From the NCBI GenBank assembly GCA_963748545.1, contig CAVVJO010000035.1, positions 434,001 to 498,000 on the forward strand: a DNA stretch of 64,000 bases, given 5' to 3'. Position 1 is the stretch's first letter, and each line of letters starts with the position of its first letter. The position numbers were made by a program, and so were the translations under genes. The DNA comes from Roseiarcus sp963748545 (GTDB lineage Bacteria > Pseudomonadota > Alphaproteobacteria > Rhizobiales > Beijerinckiaceae). Positions 1-8,817 of the stretch are shown in pieces. The notes under the pieces were generated by a model that worked only from the letters and a program-made list of their open reading frames with translations, made no database searches and was not told the origin of the DNA.

Positions 1-459
1 GGCGATGACGTCGGTCTCCTCCTCGACGACAAAGGCGCCATCTCCGTTGGGATTGTCGTAATAGCCCAGAATTCCTTGAACCTCGACGTGATCGCGATGT
101 CCGATCACCGCGACCGCTCGCCCCTGCTTGGCATGCCGGGCGACTTCGAGATGCACCTTGGTCACGAGCGGACAGGCCCCGTCGAAAACGCGGAGGCCGA
201 GGGCCTTGGCCTCTGCGTAAACCTCCGGCGGCGACCCGTGGGCGCTCAAGACGACACGGGATCCGGGGGGAACTTCCGAGAGTTTTTCGACGAATATAGC
301 GCCGCGACGGCTGAGGCGTTCGATCACCACATTATTGTGAACGATGGCGTGACGGACGAAAACCGGCCCCTCGTTACAGTCGAGCGCCCCCTCCACGATC
401 GCGATGGCTCGATCGACCCCAGCGCAAAATCCGCGCGGATTGGCCAACACCAGCTTCAT
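1..459 (-). CDS. ispH: 4-hydroxy-3-methylbut-2-enyl diphosphate reductase IspH (LytB), 3' end cut by window edge
   Basis: Last enzyme of the MEP isoprenoid pathway; it reduces HMBPP to IPP and DMAPP with a [4Fe-4S] cluster in the cytoplasm. The 153 visible codons start with MKLVLANPRGFCAGVDRAI, the family signature that holds the first cluster cysteine (Cys12). They continue with VRHAIVHNNVVIERL, LSAHGSPPEV and DGACPLVTKVHLE, which carries the second cluster cysteine and the substrate-binding histidine region. The ATG at 457-459 is the obvious start. The C-terminal half lies outside the window. ispG, the preceding enzyme of the pathway, is about 7 kb away on the same strand but not in the same operon. 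Confidence 0.95.
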   Translation of the reverse strand, partial: MKLVLANPRGFCAGVDRAIAIVEGALDCNEGPVFVRHAIVHNNVVIERLSRRGAIFVEKLSEVPPGSRVVLSAHGSPPEVYAEAKALGLRVFDGACPLVTKVHLEVARHAKQGRAVAVIGHRDHVEVQGILGYYDNPNGDGAFVVEEETDVIA

Positions 460-953
460 TCGTCCTCCGGCCAGAAGAAATTTGCTAGCGGGACCTGATA
501 AAAGCATCGCATCTCGTCGGCTCGCATGTCAAATGCATGCCGCTGTTAACAAAGGCTATGGTGTAAAGCCGCCGGCCTCGAAAAAACCGATTGAGCGCCA
601 TGTTTCTGCCGGGGCTCTTCGAGCATCCGGGTCGCGTCGCCGGGGGTCCGAACGATCGAGGCGCCGCCGGCGCGAGCCCAGATGGCGACCTCGGAGTGGC
701 GAATTGTTCGCCCGCCTCCGAGCGGATTCGACCCCAAGACGCAAAGCCTCGCTTCCCTGCGCATTTACGCCGTTCGCGCTCGCGATTGGCGACGTCAGCC
801 TCACGTTGAAAGACGACATCCGCTTCGGCATCGGCTCGGACCTTCGTGGCGGTCGCCGGGGGTCAGGTTTTTCCACATCGCCAGAGAAGCAATTTCTTGA
901 CAGTCGAAGGAGATTGTTCCACATTTGTTCGCATCAACAGGAGAACAGTCCCG
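460..953. other. Intergenic region between ispH and the divergent HTH gene
   Basis: A 494-bp stretch that should hold the divergent promoters of ispH (minus strand) and the HTH gene (plus strand). The part next to ispH, about 495-575, is AT-richer than the surroundings. Open frames crossing the region lack recognisable protein features. I see no RNA gene or repeat. Confidence 0.5.
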
Positions 954-1934
954 ATGTCCGATCTCGCCGAAGCCGCTCTGGCGGCCGCACCCGGGAAGCC
1001 AGTCTCCGCGCGCGCCGCGCGGCTCGAAAAGTTCAAGCGGGAACAGCGAATTGTCGAGTCTCTGAACCGCGGGGTCGCCGTCGCCGAGATCGCGGCGCAG
1101 GTCGGGGTCGGCGAAAAGCGGATGCGCGCGATCATCCGCGAGATTCTCGCCCGCCGCATGCCGGCGCCGCCGGCGGAGTTCGCAGCGATCCAGGTCAGCC
1201 GTCTCAACGAGGCGCTGCTGGTCGCCTACAGCGCCATGGGGGACATGAACCTCAAGGCGGTCGACCGCGTCGTCAGGATCGTGCGCGAACTCGACCGCTA
1301 CCACGGGTTTGTCGCCTCCGGCCGGCGCTGGAGCGAGCGCCGCCGGGGGGCCGGCGAAGGCGTTTTGGGATTCGGCCGCCCGCTCGGGATCCGCCAGGGT
1401 TTGGCGCCGGAGGATTGGGCGGAGATCGCGGCTCAGCGGGACGCGATGTCGCCAAGGGCCTCGGCTCGGGATGAGGATCGGGGCGATCGGGGCGACCCGG
1501 AGCCGTCAGCCGTTGCGGCGGATCGCCCGGCCGAAGCCCGACTTGGCGACGTTCGCCCGGAGATTCCGCCGCAAGCCCCTGAAAAGATGGATTCCGCGCC
1601 CGGCCTCGCGACGAGCCATAAGGGAGAAGCCCGTCCTTCGCTCGCCACGACCGACATCGACCCATGGTTTTCCCAGGCGCGCCGTTCCCTAGCGGAGCCG
1701 GCTGCGGCCGCTGCTGGCCCGGAGAATCCGGCGCAACATCTTGAAAACATGGATTTCACGCCTGGGCTTGCGCCGGGCGCGCGGCCGAGCGATCGATACA
1801 GCGCCGGGGCGGGACGGCGGGGGCTGGAACCCGGCCTTCCCGCGGGGCGCTTCGAACCGGCCGCCGCGGCGAGCGACGGTCGCCCGGAAAAGTCGTGGCA
1901 AGGCTCTGAAATCTTTCGATTCGCGCCCGGGTAG
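954..1934 (+). CDS. HTH-domain protein with a three-fold repeated low-complexity tail
   Basis: 326-residue protein of unknown role. Residues about 20-60 (IVESLNRGVAVAEIAAQVGV, followed by EKRMRAIIREILARR) look like a helix-turn-helix, so DNA binding is likely. A conserved block then ends in VDRVVRIVRELDRYHGF (to about residue 120). I recall this layout in hypothetical proteins of methylotrophic and root-associated alphaproteobacteria. The remaining 200 residues are rich in Pro, Ala, Arg and Asp and contain three spaced copies of a short motif: EKMDSAPG, ENMDFTPG and EIFRFAPG. The ATG at 954 was chosen because the HTH block follows directly; the frame is also open upstream to 846. It converges on the type I secretion genes. 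The exact function is unknown. Confidence 0.6.
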   Translation: MSDLAEAALAAAPGKPVSARAARLEKFKREQRIVESLNRGVAVAEIAAQVGVGEKRMRAIIREILARRMPAPPAEFAAIQVSRLNEALLVAYSAMGDMNLKAVDRVVRIVRELDRYHGFVASGRRWSERRRGAGEGVLGFGRPLGIRQGLAPEDWAEIAAQRDAMSPRASARDEDRGDRGDPEPSAVAADRPAEARLGDVRPEIPPQAPEKMDSAPGLATSHKGEARPSLATTDIDPWFSQARRSLAEPAAAAAGPENPAQHLENMDFTPGLAPGARPSDRYSAGAGRRGLEPGLPAGRFEPAAAASDGRPEKSWQGSEIFRFAPG

Positions 1935-1954
1935 CGCCTCCGCCGATCGCCGGC

Positions 1955-3458
1955 TCAGCGTTCCCGCATGGCGCGCGAGGCGACCTCGACCAGGGGCGAG
2001 AAGACATAATCCATCAGGCGGCGCGCGCCGGTCTTGATCTCGACCGTGGCGGCCATGCCCGAAGTTAGCGGGCGCTCCACCCCGTCGATCGAGAGGGTCG
2101 AGGCGTCCGGCGCCAGTTCGACCGCGAACACCAGATTCTGCGTCCGCTCGCCCCCGGCGAAGCCGGATGCGTTCGAGGCCCGGGCGGGATCGCCCTCCAG
2201 GGCGCTCGCGTCGGGCGAGGGGATCGCGTCGTCGGCGATGCGCACGACATGCGCCTTGACCGAGCCGTAGCGGGTAAAGGGAAAGGACTCGACCTTCACC
2301 ACCGCATCCTGGCCGATGTGGACGAAGCCGATGTCGCGGTTGAGCACGTAAGCCTGGATCTCGAGCTGCGAGTCCTGCGGCACGATGCGCATCACCTCCT
2401 GACCGCTGGTCAGAACCTGGCCGACGTTGGTGATGATCGACGACTGGACGCGGCCGTCGATCGGCGCCTTGAGCGTGAGATGGTCCAGCATCGCCTCGGC
2501 CTTGGCGAGACGCTGGCGATCCTCTTCGGCCTGCCGCTCGGCGGTGTCGAGTTTCTGCGCCTGATCGGAAAGGAAGCTCTGGACCGCCTTTTCCGAATCG
2601 CGCGCAATGACGTCGAGACCTGTCGCAGCGGAGGCGAGCTGGGCCTGCTGCATGGCGAGCTGAGTCTGCTGATACTGCAGCGTTTCGGTCGCGTCGATGA
2701 CAGCGGACCGGGCGCCCGACTGGGACTCGACCAGCTTGGTGCGCATGTCGACGCGCTCCTGCAGCGTCGCGACCAGATTCTTCTGGGTCCCGATCGTGTG
2801 GGTCAACATGTCGCGCTCTGCGGCCTTTTGCCTCTTCTGCGCGTCGAACGAAGCGACGGTCGCCGCGAGCTGGCCCAGATCCGCGGCCAGGACGCCCTGC
2901 TCGCGGGCGCGCAGGCTCGAGTTCGACCCCCTCGGGCCAGGCGATCGCCGAAGACGGCGCGTAGTCATGGGCGCGGGCCGCCGCGAGCGCCTCCCGGCGC
3001 CGCACGGCCTCGGCCTCGGCCGCGGCGAGATCGGCGCGAGCCGCTTTCGCGTCAGCCTCCGCCGCGGAAGGGTCAAGCTCGACGAGAACGTCGCCGGCCT
3101 TCACCGCGCTGTCGTTTCCGGCGTGAATGGCCACCACTCGGCCCGTCTCGACCGGCTCTATCACCTTGACGCGCCCGGTCGGCTGGAACTTGCCCTGCGC
3201 CGTGGCGATGATGTCGATGCGCCCGAAATAGGCGAGGCCGAGGCAGGCGACGACGAGCGCGCAGATCGTCCAGAGGAAGGCGATCCGCACCGGCGAGGCG
3301 GGCGTCTCGAGGATCTCAAGCACGGGCGCAAGAAACTCGCGGTCCGACGACTCGCCGTGGCGCATATCCCTCAGCGAGAGCATCCGCGCCGACGGCGCTT
3401 GGCGCGGGCGCACCACAACGGCGCCCGCCGGGGCGCCCGTTCGCACGAGCTCGTTCAT
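1955..3458 (-). CDS. Type I secretion membrane fusion protein (HlyD family), one-base frameshift near 2922
   Basis: Periplasmic adaptor linking an inner-membrane HlyB-type ABC exporter to an outer-membrane TolC channel. The N-terminus is MNELVRTGAPAGA, followed by one membrane segment (IAFLWTICALVVACLGLAYF), a lipoyl-like half (GRVKVIEPVETGRVVAIHAG), a long coiled coil with Gln- and Ala-rich heptads, a second lipoyl half (LKAPIDGRVQSSIITNVGQV) and the C-terminal HlyD signature ending SPLVEVASRAMRER. The start ATG overlaps the exporter stop as ATGA. The reading frame changes at about 2922-2923: dropping one base of an AA pair (minus strand) joins WPEGVD to SSLRAREQGVLAADLG and gives 500 residues. 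No TolC gene is in the window. Confidence 0.88.
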
Positions 3459-5623
3459 GCCGCGACCTCGACCGGCTTCGTCTGGAGACCCCATAGGTAG
3501 GCGTAGAGGCCTCCCGGGCGGCGCATCAATTCGTCGTGTGAGCCGATTTCCACGATCCGTCCGTCGGCCATGCCAACGATGCGGTCGCACGCGCGCACCG
3601 CCGCCAGCCGATGGGCGACAATGATCACCGTCCTGTCTTTGACGATGCGGCGCATGTTGCGCTGAATGATCCGTTCGCTCTCATAGTCCAGGGCCGACGT
3701 CGCCTCGTCGAGAATGAGGATGCCCGGGTTGGTGGCGAGCGCCCGGGCGATCGCGATGCGCTGGCGCTGTCCGCCCGACAGGTTGGCGCCGCGCTCTTCG
3801 ACCATCGTGTCGTAGCCCTCCGGCAGCTTGTCGATGAACTCGTCGGCGCCGGCGAGGCGGGCGATCTCGATCACCCTGGCCCTCGGCATCGCAGGATCGG
3901 AGAAGGCGATGTTCTCGTGGATCGTGCGGTTGAACAGCAGGTTCTCCTGCAGCACCACGCCGATGTGGCTGCGCAACCACGCCGGGTCGACCTGGCTCAG
4001 ATCGGCGCCGTCGAGGAAGACCTGGCCCTCGGTCGGAAGGTAAAGGCGCTGTACGAGTTTTGTCAGGGTAGACTTGCCCGAGCCCGACGGGCCGACCACG
4101 CCGATGGTCTCGCCCGGCGCAATCTTGAGCGATACATTCCTCAGAACATCGGCAGAGCCAGGGCGATAGCGGAAACTGACGTTTCGGAACTCGATCGCGC
4201 CGCGCGGCGTCTGCGGCGCAAGCCGCATCATCGGCGCCGGCTCTGGCGGGGTGTTGAGGATGTCGCCGAGCCGTTCGATCGAAATCTGGACCTGCTGGAA
4301 GTCCTGCCAGATCTGCGAGAGGCGCAGGATCGGCTGCACCGCCTGCGCTGCGATCATGTTGAAGGCGACGAGCGCGCCGACGCTGAGCTCGCCGTCGATC
4401 ACCGCCTTGGCCCCGAACAAAAGGATCGCCGCCGTGGTGAGCTTGCTGACATATTGGATGCCGAGCTGACCGCCGGTCCCGAGCATAGTGGCCGAGAAGC
4501 TCGTTTTGACGTAGGCGGCCAGTTTTTCTTCCCACTGGGCGCGCATAATCGGTTCGACCGCGGCGGACTTGATCGTCCCGACGCCGACCACGGTTTCGAC
4601 CAGAAACTGCTGGCTCGCTGCGCCACGATTGAATTTCTCGTTGACGAGGTCGCGCAGCGGCGGCCTTACGGCGAATCCAATCAGAACATAAACCGGCAGG
4701 GCGATCAGGGTGATCAGCGTGAGCGGCACCGAATAGGCGAACATCACCGCGAAAAAGACGACGGTGAACACGAGATCGATCGCGGAGAACAGTCCCTGTC
4801 CTGTCAGGAAGGCCCGGATGGTCTCGAGTTCGCGCACGCGCGCGACAGTCTGGCCCGCCGAACGGGTCTCGAAGTAACTCATCGGCAGACGTAGGAGATG
4901 GGCAAACAGGCGCTGACCGAGTTCGACGTCGATGCGATTGGTGGTGTGCGACAACGCATAAGCGCGCAGATATTGCAGAACCACGTCAAACAGCGATACG
5001 ACGACGAGGCCGCCGATCATCACGAACAGCGTCTCGTAGCCGCGATGGGTGAGGACCTTGTCGACGATGACCTGAAAAATGAGCGGGGTCGTCAACGCAA
5101 AGATCTGAACGAACAGCGACGCCGCCAGTACGTGCCCCAGTGGCTTGCGGTAGCGCCACAACGTCGGGAGAAACCAGCGCAGCCCGAACTGTTTTGGACT
5201 GATCCCGGCGCCGCCCATGCGTCTTGCGACCAACAGCACCCGGCCGTCCGTCTCGCGGGTTAGCTCATCAAGCGGGACGTCGGTCGCCGCATGGCTAACC
5301 GGATCGACCAAACGGCAAAGGCCGGCCGCATTCCTTCCGCCAAAGACGAAAAGCGCGCCGTTGCTGAGGCGGACGATCGCGGGGGTAGGGATCTTTCGCA
5401 TGCGACGTTCGTCAACCCCGGTGATCAGCCGAGCCTTAAGGCCGATCATTTGCGCCCCGCGAATGAGGTCGAAGTCATCGGATGCGCGCTCGCCCAAGGC
5501 GAGTTCACGTCGAAGCTGGTTGGGATCGGCGCCAATTCTGTAGTAGGCAGCGATGCCGCTCAGCGCCCGCAAACCAGGGTCTAGCGGCGCAGCCTCGCCG
5601 GAGGGGGGCGCGGATTGCTCCAT
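3455..5623 (-). CDS. Type I secretion ABC exporter with C39-like domain (HlyB family)
   Basis: Inner-membrane ATPase/permease that exports an unfolded protein with a C-terminal signal. About 722 residues: an N-terminal peptidase C39-like domain (to about 140), a six-helix membrane domain (about 165-430) and an ABC ATPase. Walker A GPSGSGKSTL is near 513, the signature LSGGQRQRIAIARAL near 615 and Walker B ILILDEATSALD near 640. The sequence tracks HlyB closely, for example TNRIDVELGQRLFAHLL and SYFETRSAGQTVARVRELE. Where processing exporters have the catalytic Cys this one has a Tyr-rich AAYYRIG, so the domain probably binds substrate without cleaving it, as in HlyB. ATG 5623 is preferred; the frame is open to 5710. 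No RTX-type substrate gene lies nearby. Confidence 0.92.
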   Translation of the reverse strand: MEQSAPPSGEAAPLDPGLRALSGIAAYYRIGADPNQLRRELALGERASDDFDLIRGAQMIGLKARLITGVDERRMRKIPTPAIVRLSNGALFVFGGRNAAGLCRLVDPVSHAATDVPLDELTRETDGRVLLVARRMGGAGISPKQFGLRWFLPTLWRYRKPLGHVLAASLFVQIFALTTPLIFQVIVDKVLTHRGYETLFVMIGGLVVVSLFDVVLQYLRAYALSHTTNRIDVELGQRLFAHLLRLPMSYFETRSAGQTVARVRELETIRAFLTGQGLFSAIDLVFTVVFFAVMFAYSVPLTLITLIALPVYVLIGFAVRPPLRDLVNEKFNRGAASQQFLVETVVGVGTIKSAAVEPIMRAQWEEKLAAYVKTSFSATMLGTGGQLGIQYVSKLTTAAILLFGAKAVIDGELSVGALVAFNMIAAQAVQPILRLSQIWQDFQQVQISIERLGDILNTPPEPAPMMRLAPQTPRGAIEFRNVSFRYRPGSADVLRNVSLKIAPGETIGVVGPSGSGKSTLTKLVQRLYLPTEGQVFLDGADLSQVDPAWLRSHIGVVLQENLLFNRTIHENIAFSDPAMPRARVIEIARLAGADEFIDKLPEGYDTMVEERGANLSGGQRQRIAIARALATNPGILILDEATSALDYESERIIQRNMRRIVKDRTVIIVAHRLAAVRACDRIVGMADGRIVEIGSHDELMRRPGGLYAYLWGLQTKPVEVAA

Positions 5624-6174
5624 CTGCCGTGCTTTCTTGCAGTGTCGAGACGTCCGGGAGGACGATTGCGACTGAGGGCCTTGGCTCGCGTGAAGCGTCT
5701 CGTGGCCCACGCAAGCAAACTCATATGCCGCGTGACTGATCCCAAAATCAAGAGCGCCGATGAAAGAGGCTTATCGGAATATTGCCCCGAGCAGCGTCGC
5801 CCGACAACATGAAGCAACAATGACAACATATTTCGCTTAAGCGGCAAAAACAGTGGCTCGCAACCCGGTTCAACCAGTGCGTGGTACGTAAGACGACTTA
5901 GGGAGGCGCCATAAAGTTTCGCAACGCCGATCCCTAAATTAGGCCGCCCCGTTTTGCGATTTCCAGCCAAGTTCTATAGTAACGCAGAATGAAGTCGTCG
6001 TCAGCCAAAACGCTACGGAAAGCGAGCAGGCCACCGACGACCAGCAATTTCCACAGCGGCGCAGCCAAGTCGGTAGGGGCCACGAAACGAATCAGGCCCC
6101 CTTCCGGCCGTTAGCTATGGGACGCTTTGCCGCACAGCAGCGCGGCGGTCTTCTCCCCGCTCTGGAAACCCGCT
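5624..6174. other. AT-richer intergenic region upstream of the type I secretion genes
   Basis: A 550-bp region, clearly richer in A and T than the rest (especially 5700-6000). No convincing gene is present in either strand. It contains a spaced inverted repeat, TTAGGGA at 5898-5904 and TCCCTAA at 5931-5937, which could be an operator, though the chance level is not low. It should include the promoter of the secretion operon, which runs leftward, and the 3' region of the ohr gene. Confidence 0.45.
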
Positions 6175-6615
6175 TCAGGATCCGTGTACAGTCAACTTGA
6201 CATCGACGTTGCCACGAGTGGCGTGGCTGTAGGGGCAGATTTTTTCGTGAGCCTCCTCGACGAGCGCCCGGAGTTCTGCTTGCGGTAGGCTCGTATCGGT
6301 GACGTCGAGGGCGACCGCCAGGCCGAACCCGCCCCTCTCGCGCGGGCCGATCGACACCGCGCATTTGATCGTCGCTCCGGTCGCGTCCTTCTTGTGCTGC
6401 TTGGCGATAAAGTCCAGCGCGCCGCCGAAGCAGGCGGCGTAGCCGGCTGCAAACAAGTGCTCGGGGGTCGCGGTTCCCGGCTTCCCAGGGCCGCCCATTT
6501 CTTTCGGCACCGATAGATTGACCTCGACTGTTCCGTCGTCGGCGCGCGTGTGACCATTGCGGCCGCCTGTTGCCGTGGCATGTGCGGTGTAGAGAGACTT
6601 TATTGCGTCCGTCAT
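6175..6615 (-). CDS. ohr: Organic hydroperoxide resistance protein (Ohr/OsmC family)
   Basis: Thiol peroxidase that reduces organic and fatty-acid hydroperoxides using lipoylated partners; cytoplasmic. 146 residues, typical of the Ohr subgroup. The two catalytic cysteines are visible at Cys62 (GYAACFGGAL) and Cys127 (KICPYSHAT). The expected active-site Arg19 and Glu52 (PEHLF) are also in place, which favours Ohr over plain OsmC. The ATG at 6613-6615 is followed by a canonical N-terminus (TDAIKSLYTAHATATGGRNG). No MarR-type OhrR regulator is adjacent. The next gene upstream, the PaiB-like gene, ends 57 bp away on the same strand. Confidence 0.93.
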   Translation of the reverse strand: MTDAIKSLYTAHATATGGRNGHTRADDGTVEVNLSVPKEMGGPGKPGTATPEHLFAAGYAACFGGALDFIAKQHKKDATGATIKCAVSIGPRERGGFGLAVALDVTDTSLPQAELRALVEEAHEKICPYSHATRGNVDVKLTVHGS

Positions 6616-6672
6616 GCGTTCGATCTCCTTCTAGCCGGGGCGATATGGTTTCGGCGTTCGCTCGAAACCGAC

Positions 6673-7341
6673 TTATGAATTCCACGCTGACAACCGAGTT
6701 GCGTCAGCGGCGACCAGTCTCACCGACAATGGCGGCCATAGCCAGCGACCCGTCGTCGCCAAGAACTCCAGGCCTTCGACGACCCCCGCGCGATCGGCCG
6801 CGTTGCGGTTCTGGCTCGTCTTCCACTTTCCCCTAATGTCGGCGATCTCGATCTCAAGTCCGATGATCGCCTTGCGTTGGGCTGCGATGAAGTCCGCCGG
6901 CGCGTCGTCGACGGCCCATGGCGCGGCTCGTGAGGACTCCTGTTCGCGGGTCAGTTGCCCGATCTGACGTTCCAGCCAATTGTCATCTTCGATCACTCGG
7001 ACTGGCCCGCGCGCCTGCACCATCACATAGTTCCAGGTCGGAACGACTTTGTGCGTCTCTTGTTTGCTCGGATACCAGGAGGGCGAAACGTAATGCTCCA
7101 CGCCCTGGAACACGACGAGCGCCTCCGCGCTGGCCGCAAGGTCGCGCCATTGCGAATTGGCGCGCGCGATATGCGCCTGCAGCGTGCCGAGCTTGGAGGC
7201 GCCGGGATCGAGGCGGAACGGGACGGCATTCGCCATCAGCCCTTGCGGCCCATGGCTGACTAAAAGCCCAAGCGGACGCGCCTTGATCAGCGCATGCTGC
7301 CGGACGAGTTCGTCAACGCGATGGAGAGGCGGGTCATACAA
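6673..7341 (-). CDS. FMN-binding negative regulator family protein (PaiB-like)
   Basis: 222-residue split-barrel flavin-binding protein related to Bacillus PaiB. The family typically begins MY.P..F and carries GxLVSH and AHIARANSQW near the flavin site, both matched here (MYDPPLHRVDELVRQHALIK, LVSHGPQGLMANAVPF, LQAHIARANSQW). It ends with the characteristic KWKTSQNRNAADRAGVVEGL. Despite the family name, a regulatory role in Gram-negatives is unproven; a flavin-dependent reductase or heme-related role is possible. It starts 6 bp after the ispG stop, so it is probably co-transcribed with ispG. Confidence 0.85.
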   Translation of the reverse strand: MYDPPLHRVDELVRQHALIKARPLGLLVSHGPQGLMANAVPFRLDPGASKLGTLQAHIARANSQWRDLAASAEALVVFQGVEHYVSPSWYPSKQETHKVVPTWNYVMVQARGPVRVIEDDNWLERQIGQLTREQESSRAAPWAVDDAPADFIAAQRKAIIGLEIEIADIRGKWKTSQNRNAADRAGVVEGLEFLATTGRWLWPPLSVRLVAADATRLSAWNS

Positions 7342-7347
7342 GCGGCG

Positions 7348-8622
7348 CTACTCCGCCGCCTGGTCGACGCCGCCGAACCGTCTGGCGACATAGGCCTCGA
7401 CCAGCGCCTTGAAATCGGCAGCGATTCGAGGCCCGCGCAAGGTCACGGTCTTGACGCCGTCAACGAAAACCGGGGCCGCCGGCGCCTCGCCGGTGCCGGG
7501 CAGGGAGATCCCGATGTCGGCGTGCTTGCTTTCGCCGGGACCGTTGACGATGCACCCCATTACCGCGACGTTGAGACGCTCGACTCCGGGATAGCGGGCC
7601 CGCCACTCCGGCATCGACGTGGAGAGATGGCGCTGAATATCGCGGGCGAGCTCCTGGAACACGGTGGACGTCGTCCGCCCGCAGCCTGGGCACGCGGCGA
7701 CCTGCGGAGCGAATATGCGAAATCCCATGGTCTGAAGGAGTTCCTGGGCGACCCGCACTTCCTGTGTGCGGTCGCCGCCCGGTTCGGGCGTGAGCGAAAT
7801 GCGGATTGTGTCTCCGATTCCCTCCTGCAGCAGGACGCCAAGCGCCGCCGACGAGGCGACAATCCCCTTGGAGCCCATACCGGCTTCGGTGAGGCCAAGA
7901 TGCAACGCGTAGTCCGATCGCATCGCCAGCATGCGGTAAACCGTAATCAGGTCTTGCACCGCCGAGACCTTGGCCGACAGAATGATTTTCGAGCGCGGCT
8001 GGCCGATCGCCTCGGCGCGTTCGGCCGAGAGCAGCGCCGAGCGCACGAGCGCTTCGCGCGTCACCGCGCGGGTGTCGACAGGGGCGTCGCTGGCGGCGTT
8101 CTCGTCCATGAGATGCGTCAGGAGCTCCTGGTCGAGCGACCCCCAGTTCGCCCCGATCCGCACCGCCTTGCGGTTGCGGATGGCGATCTCCAGGATCTGA
8201 CCGAATTGCAGATCCCGTTTGTTTTTGAAGCCGACATTGCCAGGATTGATGCGGTACTTGTCGAGCGCCTCGGCGCAGGCTGGATGCTCGGCAAGAAGCT
8301 TGTGGCCGATATAATGGAAGTCGCCGATCAACGGGACTGACACCCCCATCGCGGCTAGCCGGTCGCGAATGTGAGGAACCGCCGCCGCGGCCTCGTCGCG
8401 GTCTACGGTCAACCGAACGAGTTCCGAACCTGCGCGCGCCAGCGCGGCGACCTGACGAGCTGTCGCCTCGACGTCGGCGGTGTCCGTATTGGTCATCGAC
8501 TGGACGACGATCGGAGCGCCGCCGCCGACCTCGACGGCCGAGTCTCCCTCGCCGATCTTGACAGCGACGGTCGCGCGGCGTGCTCGCGGACCAAACTCCG
8601 GTTCGGCCGGTGAAGCGTTCAT
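7348..8622 (-). CDS. ispG: 4-hydroxy-3-methylbut-2-en-1-yl diphosphate synthase IspG (GcpE)
   Basis: Converts methylerythritol cyclodiphosphate to HMBPP in the MEP pathway, using a [4Fe-4S] cluster and flavodoxin or ferredoxin electrons. 424 residues, with the family start APIVVQSMTNTDTADVEAT, the TIM-barrel segment VRIGANWGSLDQELL and the cluster ligands: Cys pair in CPGCGRT near 310 and the third Cys plus Glu in GCIVNGPGE near 357. It has no plant-type insertion. ATG 8622 is the clear start. The PaiB-like gene follows directly. It is transcribed away from bdhA, so 8623-8817 holds divergent promoters. Confidence 0.96.
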   Translation of the reverse strand: MNASPAEPEFGPRARRATVAVKIGEGDSAVEVGGGAPIVVQSMTNTDTADVEATARQVAALARAGSELVRLTVDRDEAAAAVPHIRDRLAAMGVSVPLIGDFHYIGHKLLAEHPACAEALDKYRINPGNVGFKNKRDLQFGQILEIAIRNRKAVRIGANWGSLDQELLTHLMDENAASDAPVDTRAVTREALVRSALLSAERAEAIGQPRSKIILSAKVSAVQDLITVYRMLAMRSDYALHLGLTEAGMGSKGIVASSAALGVLLQEGIGDTIRISLTPEPGGDRTQEVRVAQELLQTMGFRIFAPQVAACPGCGRTTSTVFQELARDIQRHLSTSMPEWRARYPGVERLNVAVMGCIVNGPGESKHADIGISLPGTGEAPAAPVFVDGVKTVTLRGPRIAADFKALVEAYVARRFGGVDQAAE

Positions 8623-8732
8623 GGGAAACCACCTTCGCGCGGCGTTTTAGGGGACGCCGCAGCTCCTTGAGCCCAATTTAGGTCGTGGCGGCAGAAAAGT
8701 CACCCGCGACTGTTCGTCCACTCGAAAGCTTC

Positions 8733-8745
8733 ATTGCAATGCAAT
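8733..8745. promoter_or_regulatory. TGC-N3-GCA palindrome upstream of bdhA, candidate PhaR-type site
   Basis: Perfect 6-1-6 palindrome ATTGCAATGCAAT, centred about 80 bp before the bdhA start. Its core TGCAATGCA has the TGC-N3-GCA layout that I recall for the alphaproteobacterial polyhydroxybutyrate regulator PhaR (CTGC-N3-GCAG). bdhA makes or uses 3-hydroxybutyrate, the monomer of that polymer, so the context fits. Binding is an inference. Confidence 0.4.
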
Positions 8746-8817
8746 ATGACGAATACTACGCAAACAGCGTCCGTCAGGCGTGGTCGCGTGGCGGTCATTT
8801 TTTTGGAGGACCGCCTC

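Noticed and set aside
76..498. Plus-strand frame at the window start
   Set aside because: Antisense to ispH, whose conserved motifs are unmistakable.
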